This document shows, one piece after another, positions 25,430 to 33,438 of a stretch of 64,000 nt of DNA. Numbering within the stretch: position 1 is the first letter of the stretch; each line of letters begins with the position of its first letter. A program made the translations under genes and the position numbers. The DNA comes from Hyphomicrobium sp. CS1GBMeth3 (lineage in GTDB: Bacteria; Pseudomonadota; Alphaproteobacteria; Rhizobiales; Hyphomicrobiaceae): assembly GCF_900117455.1 (NCBI RefSeq), contig NZ_FPHO01000003.1:1764501-1828500 (forward strand), given 5' to 3'. The notes under the pieces were generated by a model. It saw only the letters and a list, made by a program, of their open reading frames with translations, was not told the DNA's origin and ran no database searches.

Positions 25430-27421
25430 GTGGGTGAAGTGGGCAGAAGCACGGGGGCGAGAAGGCCGTCTCTTGTTCGCCTTCGCGACTGGATTCTGGC
25501 GCTGCCACGCTACCCGAAGCGCGCCGCGCTCGTCATCATCGATCTTCTGACGCTCTCTGCAGTCCTGGTCGCGGCGCTATGGCTCCGTTACGGCGTGATC
25601 TTTATGCCGCCGAACGTGATGACGGGGCTGTTGCTCGCCGTGGGGCCGGTGCTGACGACCGCCATCCTCTGGCGGTTCGGCATCTACCGGCTCGTGACGC
25701 GCTTCATCGGCCGGCGCGGTAACGTTCAGATCTTGGCTGCCGTGGCGCTGTCGGTGCTGATCTGGGCGCTGACGCTCTTTATGCTCGGCCAGCATGGCAT
25801 CCCGCGCACCGTCGTTATCACCTATGGTCTCGTAGGCGCATCGGCGATCATCTCGATACGTGCGCTGATCCGAACCCTCCTCGATGCGACGGCTGGCTCG
25901 AGGTCCGACATTCGTGCCAGAAAGGACGCCGCAACGCTGATTTATGGCGCCGATCAGGTCGGCATCGCGTTGCTGCGCGCGATCCAAACAGCGCGTGATC
26001 GCCACGTTGTCGGTTTCGTCGATTCCTCGCCGAATCTCTGGCGCCAGTACGTCAGCGACCTCAAGGTTTACCCGCCGCACCGCATCGGCCGTCTGATCGA
26101 GCACGAGAAGGTGCGCGAGGTGTTGATCGCGCTGCCGGGGGATCGCCGCCAGGAGCGTCGGCGCGTGCTCCAGGAGCTCGAGCGGTTCCCGGTTTCGGTG
26201 AAGATCCTCCCGACCTACGAAGATGTCGCGTCGGGCCAGGTGAGTCTCAACAGCCTGCGCGCCGTCGAGGTCGGCGACATTCTTGGCCGCGACGCTGTCA
26301 CGCCCAACGTCGACCTCATGAACCGCTACACGACGGGTCGCTCGGTTCTCGTCACAGGAGCCGGCGGCTCGATTGGCTCGGAGCTCGTCCGCCAGTTGGC
26401 TGTGCGCTCACCCCGCGTGCTCGTGCTTCTCGATATTTCCGAGAGCGCGCTTTACACGATCGAGCTTGAGATCCGCCGGCTATTTGCCGACAAGCCGGAT
26501 CCTCCGGAGCTCAAGGCCGTGCTGGGCTCCGTTGGTGACTCCCGCCTTCTCGACCAAGTCGTCGTGGAAAACGGTATCGAGGTGATCTACCACGCCGCGG
26601 CCTACAAGCACGTGCCCATGGTCGAGGTGAACGCGTTCGTCGGGCTCGATAACAATGTCTTCGGCACCGTGGTCGCTGCCCAGGCCGCGAGCAGGCACGG
26701 CGTGGAGCGCTTTGTTCTGGTATCGAGCGACAAGGCCGTACGCCCGACCAACATCATGGGTGCCAGCAAGCGCCTGGCCGAGCTTGTGCTGCAAGCCGAG
26801 GCTGTCGGCAATACGTCGACCGTGTTTACGATGGTCCGCTTCGGAAACGTGCTCGAAAGCTCGGGCTCTGTGGTACCGTTGTTCCGCGAGCAGATCCGCC
26901 GCGGCGGCCCCGTCACCGTCACGCATCCGGATGCGACCCGTTTCTTCATGTCGATTCCCGAGGCGGCCAGCCTCGTCATCCAGGCTGGGGCCATGGCCAA
27001 GGGCGGCGAGGTCTTCGTGCTCCACATGGGCGAGCCCGTGCGCATCGATGATCTGGCGCGCCTCATGGTTCGCCTCACCAACCTCGAGGTGCGCGACGCG
27101 GCCAATCCCGAGGGCGACATTGAGATCGCCTACGTCGGATTGCGGCCCGGCGAGAAGCTCTACGAGGAGCTTTTGATCGGGGGAGCCGCGCATACGGAAA
27201 CGACCGAGCACCCGCGCATCTTCAAGTCGGATGAGCCGAGCCGCATTCGCTCCGAGCTCTATCACGAGCTGGGGCTCCTGAAGCAGGCCATGGAGATCCG
27301 CGACAAGGCGGCGGTCCAGGCCATTCTGACGCGCACCGTCGAAGGCTACCGGGCGAAAAGCGACAACGCCCCCTCGCCGCAGGACACGCTGCGGGAAATC
27401 GGCACACAAACCATCCATTAA
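25430..27421 (+). CDS. Membrane-bound UDP-sugar 4,6-dehydratase/epimerase (CapD/FlaA1 type)
   Basis: About 663 residues. Four hydrophobic segments cover the first 130 residues (ALVIIDLLTLSAVLVAALWL and others), then a CoA-binding-like domain and a short-chain dehydrogenase domain with GAGGSIGSELVRQL near 310, DISE, and SSDKAVRPTNIMGASKR, where Met replaces the usual catalytic Tyr as in FlaA1/PglF enzymes. These make 4-keto-6-deoxy UDP-sugars for polysaccharides or glycans. The start is uncertain: GGAGGAG at 25411 favours GTG 25430 over TTG 25409. Confidence 0.87.
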   Translation: MGEVGRSTGARRPSLVRLRDWILALPRYPKRAALVIIDLLTLSAVLVAALWLRYGVIFMPPNVMTGLLLAVGPVLTTAILWRFGIYRLVTRFIGRRGNVQILAAVALSVLIWALTLFMLGQHGIPRTVVITYGLVGASAIISIRALIRTLLDATAGSRSDIRARKDAATLIYGADQVGIALLRAIQTARDRHVVGFVDSSPNLWRQYVSDLKVYPPHRIGRLIEHEKVREVLIALPGDRRQERRRVLQELERFPVSVKILPTYEDVASGQVSLNSLRAVEVGDILGRDAVTPNVDLMNRYTTGRSVLVTGAGGSIGSELVRQLAVRSPRVLVLLDISESALYTIELEIRRLFADKPDPPELKAVLGSVGDSRLLDQVVVENGIEVIYHAAAYKHVPMVEVNAFVGLDNNVFGTVVAAQAASRHGVERFVLVSSDKAVRPTNIMGASKRLAELVLQAEAVGNTSTVFTMVRFGNVLESSGSVVPLFREQIRRGGPVTVTHPDATRFFMSIPEAASLVIQAGAMAKGGEVFVLHMGEPVRIDDLARLMVRLTNLEVRDAANPEGDIEIAYVGLRPGEKLYEELLIGGAAHTETTEHPRIFKSDEPSRIRSELYHELGLLKQAMEIRDKAAVQAILTRTVEGYRAKSDNAPSPQDTLREIGTQTIH

Positions 27422-27460
27422 GCTGCCGGGCAAAGCCTCTCTGCGTCATGCTCACCGGAT

Positions 27461-27477
27461 TGCAACGTTGTATTGCA
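27461..27477. promoter_or_regulatory. Inverted repeat upstream of modB
   Basis: TGCAA (27461-27465) and TTGCA (27473-27477) flank CGTTGTA; the inner CAACGTTG is itself palindromic. It lies about 80 bases before modB in the short gap after the dehydratase gene, a suitable place for an operator. It does not match the classical ModE site as I know it. Confidence 0.35.
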
Positions 27478-27557
27478 CAAAATATTGCGCCCCAAGGAGC
27501 GATTGGGCATTTTGATCGGCTATAGTGAAGCCCTCCTACGCCGAAGCCGGAATTGTC

Positions 27558-28262
27558 ATGGGCCTCGAGGCCATTACCCCCGCAGAGATCGTCGCCATCA
27601 AGCTCTCGCTCCAGGTCGCGAGCGTCGCGGTCCTCGCGAGCTTGCCGGTGGGCATTCTGGTGGCCCACGTGCTGTCGCGCGGGGCGTTCAGGGGCAAGGC
27701 CGTGCTGGATGGCTTCGTGCACATGCCGCTCGTACTTCCGCCTGTGGTGACTGGCTACGTACTACTGATCCTGTTCGGCCGCCGCGGCCCTATCGGTGCC
27801 TTCCTGGATCAGACGTTCGGCATCGTGCTGTCGTTTCGCTGGACCGGCGCGGCGCTTGCCGCCGCAGTCATGAGCTTCCCGCTGATGGTACGGGCTATTC
27901 GCCTCTCGTTGGATGCCATTGACCGCCGCAGCGAGGAGGCCGCCGCCACCCTCGGGGCGTCTCCCCTTTGGGTGTTCGCCACCGTGACCTTGCCGCTGGC
28001 GCTGCCGGGGATCATTGCCGGCACCGTGCTCGCCTTCGCCAAGGCGCTCGGCGAGTTCGGCGCCACCATCACCTTCGTGTCCAACATCCCCGGCGAGACA
28101 CAGACCATTCCGTCCGCAATCTACACTTACACGCAGACGCCCGATGGCGAAGCCGGCGCCCTGCGGCTTTCGTTGATCGCGGTCGCCATCTCGTTCGCGG
28201 CCCTCATCGCCTCGGAGCTTCTGGTCCGTCGCTCCACACAGCGAAGGGCCGGTTTCGAATGA
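27558..28262 (+). CDS. modB: Molybdate ABC transporter permease ModB
   Basis: 234 residues from ATG 27558 (a GTG at 27525 would add 11 residues). Five hydrophobic segments and the permease loop EEAAATLGASPLWVFATVTLPLALPG identify a binding-protein-dependent permease; HMPLVLPPVVTGYVLL and AKALGEFGATITFVSNIPGE are typical of ModB. It forms the channel for molybdate uptake with ModC. The modC start overlaps the modB stop. No modA is adjacent. Confidence 0.92.
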   Translation: MGLEAITPAEIVAIKLSLQVASVAVLASLPVGILVAHVLSRGAFRGKAVLDGFVHMPLVLPPVVTGYVLLILFGRRGPIGAFLDQTFGIVLSFRWTGAALAAAVMSFPLMVRAIRLSLDAIDRRSEEAAATLGASPLWVFATVTLPLALPGIIAGTVLAFAKALGEFGATITFVSNIPGETQTIPSAIYTYTQTPDGEAGALRLSLIAVAISFAALIASELLVRRSTQRRAGFE

Positions 28263-29383
28263 TCAGCTTCGCGTGTCGCCTCACTCGCCCGCGGTTCGTG
28301 CTCGACGCGGCGTTCGAAACGCCCGGTGGCTGCTTGGCGCTGTTTGGCGTCTCGGGCTCCGGCAAATCCACGATCGCCAGGCTCTTCGCCGGCATCGAGC
28401 GCCCGGACCATGGCCGCATCGTCATCGACGGACACGTGCTGGTCGACACCGCGGCCCGCACCTGGGAGCCGGTCCACAAGCGGCGCATCGGCCTCGTCTT
28501 CCAGGACGGCCAGCTCTTGCCGCATCTCTCGGTACGCCAGAACCTTGCCTACGGCCGCTACTTCGCGCCCAGCGACGCAGCGGGCGTTGCGTTCGACGAG
28601 GTCGTCGATCTGCTCGGCATCGGCCATCTGCTCACCGCGCGTCCGCCCACGCTGTCGGGCGGCGAGCGCCAGCGCGTTGCCCTCGGACGTGCGCTGCTCG
28701 CCAAGCCGCGCTTGCTCGTCATGGACGAGCCGCTGGCCGCCCTCGACACGGAGCGCAAGCAGGAGATTCTGCCTTTTATAGAGCGCCTGCGCGACGAGGT
28801 GAGGCTTCCGATCATCTACGTCTCCCATGCCGTCGACGAGGTCGCGCGCATCGCCAACCGCGTAGTGCGGCTCGCTGCGGGGCGCGTCGTTGCCGAGGGA
28901 ACGCCGTCCGAGGTCTTCGCCGCGCACGTACCGGAGACACCCGCCGAGCGCTTCGAGACGGTCTCGTTCCTGTCCGCCACACCGCTGCGCGAGAGCCCCG
29001 AGTTTGCCGTGTCGATCCTGGCCCATCCGGCCGGCGAGATCGTGATCCCCGCGCAGATCGGCCCGGACGCCAGCACGGTCCGCGTCGCCATCCAGGCAAC
29101 TAACGTGTCGCTTGCAACCGAGCCACCCCGCGGCCTCAGCGTGCGCACGGTGCTCGAAGGCCGCGTGCAGGCGATCACAAGCGGATCAGGCCCCTCGGCC
29201 GTCGTCACCGTCGAGCTCAGAGGCGGCGACAGAATCCAGGCCTATGTCACGCGTCAGGCTGTCGCTGCACTGGAAATTTCCGAGGGCAGGCCGATTTACG
29301 CCCTCGTAAAGACCGTTTCGATTGACGAGCGTGGCTTGGGGCGGTTCGATGGCGGGAAAGGCAGCAAGGTAAGGTCGCAATGA
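28259..29383 (+). CDS. modC: Molybdate ABC transporter ATP-binding protein ModC
   Basis: 374 residues. ABC domain: Walker A GVSGSGKST at 30-38, Q-loop FQDGQL, signature LSGGERQR, Walker B LLVMDEPLAALD and switch His in VSHAVDEV. A C-terminal TOBE/Mop domain (about 300-365, GLSVRTVLEGRVQAI and VTRQAVAALEISEG) binds molybdate in this family. It energises uptake through ModB. It overlaps modB and cysQ at its two ends, so the three are co-translated. Confidence 0.93.
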   Translation: MISFACRLTRPRFVLDAAFETPGGCLALFGVSGSGKSTIARLFAGIERPDHGRIVIDGHVLVDTAARTWEPVHKRRIGLVFQDGQLLPHLSVRQNLAYGRYFAPSDAAGVAFDEVVDLLGIGHLLTARPPTLSGGERQRVALGRALLAKPRLLVMDEPLAALDTERKQEILPFIERLRDEVRLPIIYVSHAVDEVARIANRVVRLAAGRVVAEGTPSEVFAAHVPETPAERFETVSFLSATPLRESPEFAVSILAHPAGEIVIPAQIGPDASTVRVAIQATNVSLATEPPRGLSVRTVLEGRVQAITSGSGPSAVVTVELRGGDRIQAYVTRQAVAALEISEGRPIYALVKTVSIDERGLGRFDGGKGSKVRSQ

Positions 29384-30198
29384 TGGGCATGCTCGATCTC
29401 GGCCCGGACGCCCGGGCAGAGATCCTGAAGGTATTCACTCAGGCGGTATCGCGTGCGGGTGCCATCATCCTCGCCCATCGCGCGCAAGGCTACACGGTCG
29501 AGACCAAGGCCGATCTCTCGCCTGTCACCATCGCCGATCGTGAATCGGAGGCCGCGATCCTGGCCGAGGTTCACCGCGTGCTGCCGGGCATCGCCGTCAT
29601 CGCCGAGGAATCCGCTGCCAGGGGCCTCGAAGGCTTCGATGCCGTGGAGCCGTTCCTTGTCATCGACCCCATCGACGGCACCAAGGAGTTCATCGAGGGC
29701 CGCTCGGAGTTCACGGTCAACCTGGCGCTGATCGTCGACCGCAGACCGATCATCGGCATCATTTACGCGCCGGCGCTGGAGTCTCTCTACGTCGGCGCGT
29801 TCGGCGACGCGTGGACCGGCTGGCTCGCCCCCGGCGAGGATTTGCGCGCGCTCCGCGGCCGCCGCCCGCTGCGCTGCCGGCAGCCCGAGGCTGAGCGCTT
29901 CGTCGCCGTCGCAAGCCGCAAGCACCTCGATGCCGAGACGCGCGCCTTCCTCGACGACCTGCCGGGCGACGAGTGCATCTTTCGCGGCTCCTCGATCAAG
30001 TTCTGCATCATTGCCGACGGGCAAGCGGACATGTACCCGCGCTTCGCACCGACGAGCGAATGGGATACGGCGGCGGGTGAGGCGATCCTCGTCGGAGCCG
30101 GCGGCTCCCTCAGAGATCTTGAGGGAAAGCCGCTCGTCTACGGCAAAACCGAAACCGGCTTCCTCAATCCCGGCTTTATCGCCCGCGGCCTCGGATAA
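29380..30198 (+). CDS. cysQ: 3'(2'),5'-bisphosphate nucleotidase CysQ
   Basis: 272 residues of the inositol monophosphatase superfamily. Metal-binding motifs are present: EES (about 76-78), DPIDGTKEFI (about 98-107) and WDTAAGEAIL near 228-237. CysQ hydrolyses PAP to AMP and recycles sulfate-assimilation by-products. Two ATGs (29380, 29383) overlap the modC stop, so a link of cysQ to the molybdate operon is likely, molybdate and sulfate being chemically similar. It is the last core gene before the accessory region. Confidence 0.92.
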   Translation: MMGMLDLGPDARAEILKVFTQAVSRAGAIILAHRAQGYTVETKADLSPVTIADRESEAAILAEVHRVLPGIAVIAEESAARGLEGFDAVEPFLVIDPIDGTKEFIEGRSEFTVNLALIVDRRPIIGIIYAPALESLYVGAFGDAWTGWLAPGEDLRALRGRRPLRCRQPEAERFVAVASRKHLDAETRAFLDDLPGDECIFRGSSIKFCIIADGQADMYPRFAPTSEWDTAAGEAILVGAGGSLRDLEGKPLVYGKTETGFLNPGFIARGLG

Positions 30199-30334
30199 GC
30201 CCTGTCGACAGTCTGCTATCGATGAGTCACTAGAGATGTTCTTAGGGAATTTGCATCTACGAAGCCGATGAGAGGCTCCGGACCGTCAAAAAGGTTCCAA
30301 ACGCCTCCTATTCTCATAGGACAAATGAACCCCT

Positions 30335-30634
30335 TCAGCGACGACCCCGGGGGTGGGCCTCCCAGCTCTGGATGCGTGGGAGGCGTCCGTCATCCAGTTT
30401 CAGATCCCGTGAGCGCTCGGTATTTTCAGGCGGATGCATGCCTGCTTCACTGTGCTTTTGTTGTTCCTTGTGAGGTCGTGGGAACAGCCCTATCAAGTGC
30501 GGATCTGAAATATGCATCCAACACCCGTCCTCGATATGCTCAGGGCGCCCACATCTTGAACACGCGCGCCGGTTATTGGGGCGTCCTATGTATTCCCATC
30601 GGTGAACGCCGACCCAACATAACAAGCACTTCAT
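30335..30634 (-). CDS. Small zinc-ribbon-like protein, phage-type
   Basis: 99 residues from ATG 30634, with GGGGAG just before it. The start MKCLLCWVGVHRWEYIG is followed by CSRCGRPEH, giving CxxC pairs at 3-6 and about 25-28. Small proteins of this form (Cys-Trp-His pattern, then CxRCG) occur in phages (DUF1660-like). The C-terminal half is charged and unremarkable. Function unknown; it suggests earlier mobile-element activity here. Confidence 0.5.
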   Translation of the reverse strand: MKCLLCWVGVHRWEYIGRPNNRRACSRCGRPEHIEDGCWMHISDPHLIGLFPRPHKEQQKHSEAGMHPPENTERSRDLKLDDGRLPRIQSWEAHPRGRR

Positions 30635-30990
30635 GTGCTCCCCCATATGCTCAATCCGTACAGTGAGCATATGCGAGGGGCCTAGGCAATCATATAAATG
30701 ATATAGAGCAGTTATCCTTTGCAATTATCCACGGTGTGTTTCGCACGTAAATCGCACCGAATAAGTGCCTCTGACCCATCTCCTCGATTTTTTGTGAGCG
30801 ATTACTTGAAGCTGATGCGGATGCAGATGATCCTTCACTTCATTAAAACGCCTTTCTGAAAGCAGCCCACCATTGCAGGGAGCGTGCCCTCTCCGTAGGC
30901 GTCGTCTACGTGGGCCGGGTGTGACCCCAACACCCAGGCTGCCCCCAGCTTGGGAGAAATATGTCGGTATCTCCTTTGTCCCTGCTTTGC

Positions 30991-31007
30991 GGTAGCTCAG
31001 TTGGTAG
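30991..31007 (+). other. tRNA 5'-half-like fragment
   Basis: GGTAGCTCAGTTGGTAG is identical to the D-arm region of the tRNA-Phe gene at 50184-50200. AGCAT then follows in both, but here after an extra CCG, and the remaining tRNA is replaced by the GCGA-rich stretch. The acceptor and T arms are missing, so it cannot be a working tRNA. Confidence 0.6.
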
Positions 31008-31201
31008 CCGAGCATCTTCATCCGAGCGAATGCGAGGACGAGGAGCGAAGCTTTAGCGAGCGACGAGGGTGCGAGGCATAGCGAAGCGAGAGCATGCGAA
31101 GCTCCGCAATCCACCGAGCGCTAGGTCATTACAGGACCACGACATGGCTGGTTATTGCACAGCGTCAGCCATGCGAGAGATCAGCTAACTGTTTGAAGGA
31201 A

Positions 31202-31219
31202 ATGGTGCCCAGGGGCGGA
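31202..31219 (+). repeat. attL core (18-bp direct repeat)
   Basis: ATGGTGCCCAGGGGCGGA, identical to 50129-50146. It corresponds to the last 17 bases of tRNA-Phe plus one flanking base, and marks the original end of the tRNA target before insertion. Confidence 0.88.
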
Positions 31220-31435
31220 CTGACTGATCCAAACGATTTCAAAAGCCTAGGGCGCAGTGGGAAAGAAAATCCATCTGCGCGTTGCCACCACGTCTCGCGG
31301 CTGTCTTTCCCACTTTTCCTCAAACAGTGATTCCAACGCCAAAGCACCCCGCTTGTATCGATGCCTGTTTTTAAGTGCCGCCGGATTGACGACGACGATT
31401 TTCAGGTGTGCACTGATATTTTTTTGGGGGGCCCA

Positions 31436-32431
31436 ATGGAGTTGGACAAGGCGTTGCAGGGCATCAGAGAGCCACCCGGCTCTCTGAAAGAGCGAGCAGT
31501 TCAGAGGCACCTCGATGAGTGGGCGAGTGAAGACGCTCCCAGCTTCAAAGTGCAATATGCAAAACTCCTTTCCGACCTTATTAGGCGGGCGCCGGAACGA
31601 GACGAGATCGAGATTGAGGGGGCCGTCTACGAAGCTGGCGCTTTGGTCTTCGGCTTTGCGCAGGCTTGTCACGTCGAAACCTATCTAACTCAGCCGCTTG
31701 TGCGACCAAAAGAGATTTGGCGACATAGGCAGGTCTCTGCGTCGGTAAGGGATGGATACACGAGTCCTGAATACAGTCATGGTAATCTAGAGGATTTGGC
31801 TGGCGTGGCGGAATCCTATATCGACAGCGAGTTTCAGTCATCCACGTTCGAAGTACTTATTGTCGACGCGATAATTGCGACCGAGATAACGTCCTTTGCG
31901 GAAGAGATAAAGCGAAGTCCATCCCGTTTCTTCAAGAGAGCCTCTATGTTTTCTCTATGGTTTGATTCTGGCGAGTACGGCCGCTACGTCATGTCGAAGG
32001 GCGACTCCGGCAAGCTAATGTGGCTCACGCTCAAGGATCGTCTTAGGAGCGCAATAGGCATTATTGGCTTTCTTTACGTTTTGCCATTGGCGCTTGCATG
32101 GCTTGCGGCTGAGTACCAGTACAATGAGTTGGCCGCGATCATCGCTCTGTTTGTAGTGGTCGTTTTTATTTCGAGATGCGCACTCCGGCTTTTGCGAGTT
32201 GTTAAACGCCTGCTTTCTCGAGAAGCGGACCCTTTGACCAAGGTGTCCGCCCTGGTCGGCAAGATGACGCAAGCATACGATGAGCTTAGAGCCGGCGAAG
32301 CATCGAGCCCCCAGAGGGTCAGGGAGCTGCTCGTTCGTGCCGCGGACGATGGAGCTGTGTGGCCACCGGTCCTCTTTTCAATATTGGACCGCGCCATACA
32401 GCGAGGGCAGGGCAATTGGCGCGCGGCCTAG
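31436..32431 (+). CDS. Membrane protein of unknown function at the element edge
   Basis: 331 residues from ATG 31436 (GGGGGG upstream); a longer frame from 31361 is possible. A soluble N-terminal part of about 200 residues is followed by two hydrophobic segments (about 203-223, SAIGIIGFLYVLPLALAWLA, and about 227-246, LAAIIALFVVVVFISRCALR) and a soluble tail. Base composition is clearly lower in GC than the core. It is the first gene after attL, a place where cargo is often carried. No family recognised. Confidence 0.7.
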   Translation: MELDKALQGIREPPGSLKERAVQRHLDEWASEDAPSFKVQYAKLLSDLIRRAPERDEIEIEGAVYEAGALVFGFAQACHVETYLTQPLVRPKEIWRHRQVSASVRDGYTSPEYSHGNLEDLAGVAESYIDSEFQSSTFEVLIVDAIIATEITSFAEEIKRSPSRFFKRASMFSLWFDSGEYGRYVMSKGDSGKLMWLTLKDRLRSAIGIIGFLYVLPLALAWLAAEYQYNELAAIIALFVVVVFISRCALRLLRVVKRLLSREADPLTKVSALVGKMTQAYDELRAGEASSPQRVRELLVRAADDGAVWPPVLFSILDRAIQRGQGNWRAA

Positions 32432-32448
32432 TTTGTCGCAACAGCGAT

Positions 32449-32470
32449 GCCCCGCCTCGAGGGGCGGGGC
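32449..32470. terminator. GC-rich hairpin between convergent genes
   Basis: Arms GCCCCGCC (32449-32456) and GGCGGGGC (32463-32470) enclose TCGAGG. It lies between the ends of the membrane-protein gene and the minus-strand HTH gene. No T-tract follows, so intrinsic termination is uncertain. Confidence 0.45.
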
Positions 32471-32494
32471 CCGGCCAGTTTGTCTAGTACGCTC

Positions 32495-33397
32495 TCAGTC
32501 TGTCGCGACTCTCCGGTGTTCCGGCACGATCGCCTTGCACCGTCCGACCGTCCGACGCTCCGGAATGCTGCCGTCTGCTTCCCATTCGCGCAGCCAGTCC
32601 GAAACGGTCGAACGCGGCACGCCGAACAATCCGGTGAGCGCCACGCTGCTCGGTACGCTCCGTCCATCCGCGATCTCACCGCGGATGTAGTGGCGAACCT
32701 CGGCCTTGCGACCGTCCGAGCGTCCGTCCGGTGCGCTGGGCTTCGGGCCTTTCGGCATCCGGACAATCCGCGTGCCGCCTGCCGGACGATCCGGGCCTGT
32801 CGGCGCGCTCAGTGCCTGATGATCGAACACGGCCGGAAAGTCGGACTGTCCGAGCACGTCGACCGGAGCCTTGCAGCGCTGGGCAACGGTCGCCCGATCG
32901 GACCGGGCGAAGATCACGGAGCCGAACGTTGCCACGAAGACAACGGCAGCGCCCATGATCCAGGCCCACCAGCCGCCGATCGCCGCTTCCTCGGTTGAGA
33001 CGGCCTCAGGGCGGGCGAGGCTGCCGAGCTCGTCGCGAAGGCGGGCAACCTCCGGCTCGAGCTCCGTCTTGCGCGCCGCTGCGCCCCGTTCCTTGTAGAG
33101 CGCAAGGATCGGCTCGCAGTAGGCTTGCGTGTCCGGCTTGGTGGCGTCCTCGCATTGTGCAGAGCGGCGCCACAAGGCAGCGTCGATCTTGAAGTTGCGG
33201 ACGTCGGCCTGAATGACCGAAACCGGACGCGGATTGCCGAGCGCCTCGAGTTCGGCCGCAGCGCGCTGGTAAGCGGCCTCGGCGCGATCGTAGGCACCGC
33301 GGGCGCCCCCTTCGTCCGCCACCTTGGCACGCTGGGCCTCGAGAATGTGCGAGACCATGGCGGTTGCGGAGACGGCGAGCAGGAGCGCGGCCGCCAA
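32495..33397 (-). CDS. Membrane-anchored protein with C-terminal HTH-like domain
   Basis: About 300 residues. A hydrophobic segment begins the frame, a coiled-coil-like helical part follows (about 20-125), then a second hydrophobic segment (about 143-163, WWAWIMGAAVVFVATFGSVI), and a C-terminal region with GLFGVPRSTVSDWLREWEADG that looks like a helix-turn-helix. The start is unclear: TTG 33397 is the first in-frame start codon after a stop, with ATG at 33358 as alternative, and neither has a good ribosome site. Divergent from the recombinase at 33439. Function unknown. Confidence 0.6.
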   Translation of the reverse strand: MAAALLLAVSATAMVSHILEAQRAKVADEGGARGAYDRAEAAYQRAAAELEALGNPRPVSVIQADVRNFKIDAALWRRSAQCEDATKPDTQAYCEPILALYKERGAAARKTELEPEVARLRDELGSLARPEAVSTEEAAIGGWWAWIMGAAVVFVATFGSVIFARSDRATVAQRCKAPVDVLGQSDFPAVFDHQALSAPTGPDRPAGGTRIVRMPKGPKPSAPDGRSDGRKAEVRHYIRGEIADGRSVPSSVALTGLFGVPRSTVSDWLREWEADGSIPERRTVGRCKAIVPEHRRVATD

Positions 33398-33438
33398 GCC
33401 GGCGAAGAAGTATCAGGCCAAGTCCAAGAGTTGATGCC

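Larger units (their letters stand above)
30199..31201. other. Accessory scar left of the integrated element
   Basis: This kilobase between cysQ and the left attachment site is visibly richer in A+T than the core. It contains one plausible small gene (30335-30634, minus), a tRNA-like 17-base fragment at 30991-31007, and a GCGA-rich repetitive stretch at 31020-31107. The remaining frames are without protein character. It would have adjoined tRNA-Phe before the 18.9-kb element inserted. Confidence 0.65.

Noticed and set aside
30991..31060. A second functional tRNA gene
   Set aside because: Only the D-arm region is present; acceptor, anticodon stem and T arm cannot be formed.
30725..31114. 129-codon minus-strand frame
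   Set aside because: It runs through the tRNA-like fragment and the GCGA-rich repeats; the sequence is an artefact of those.
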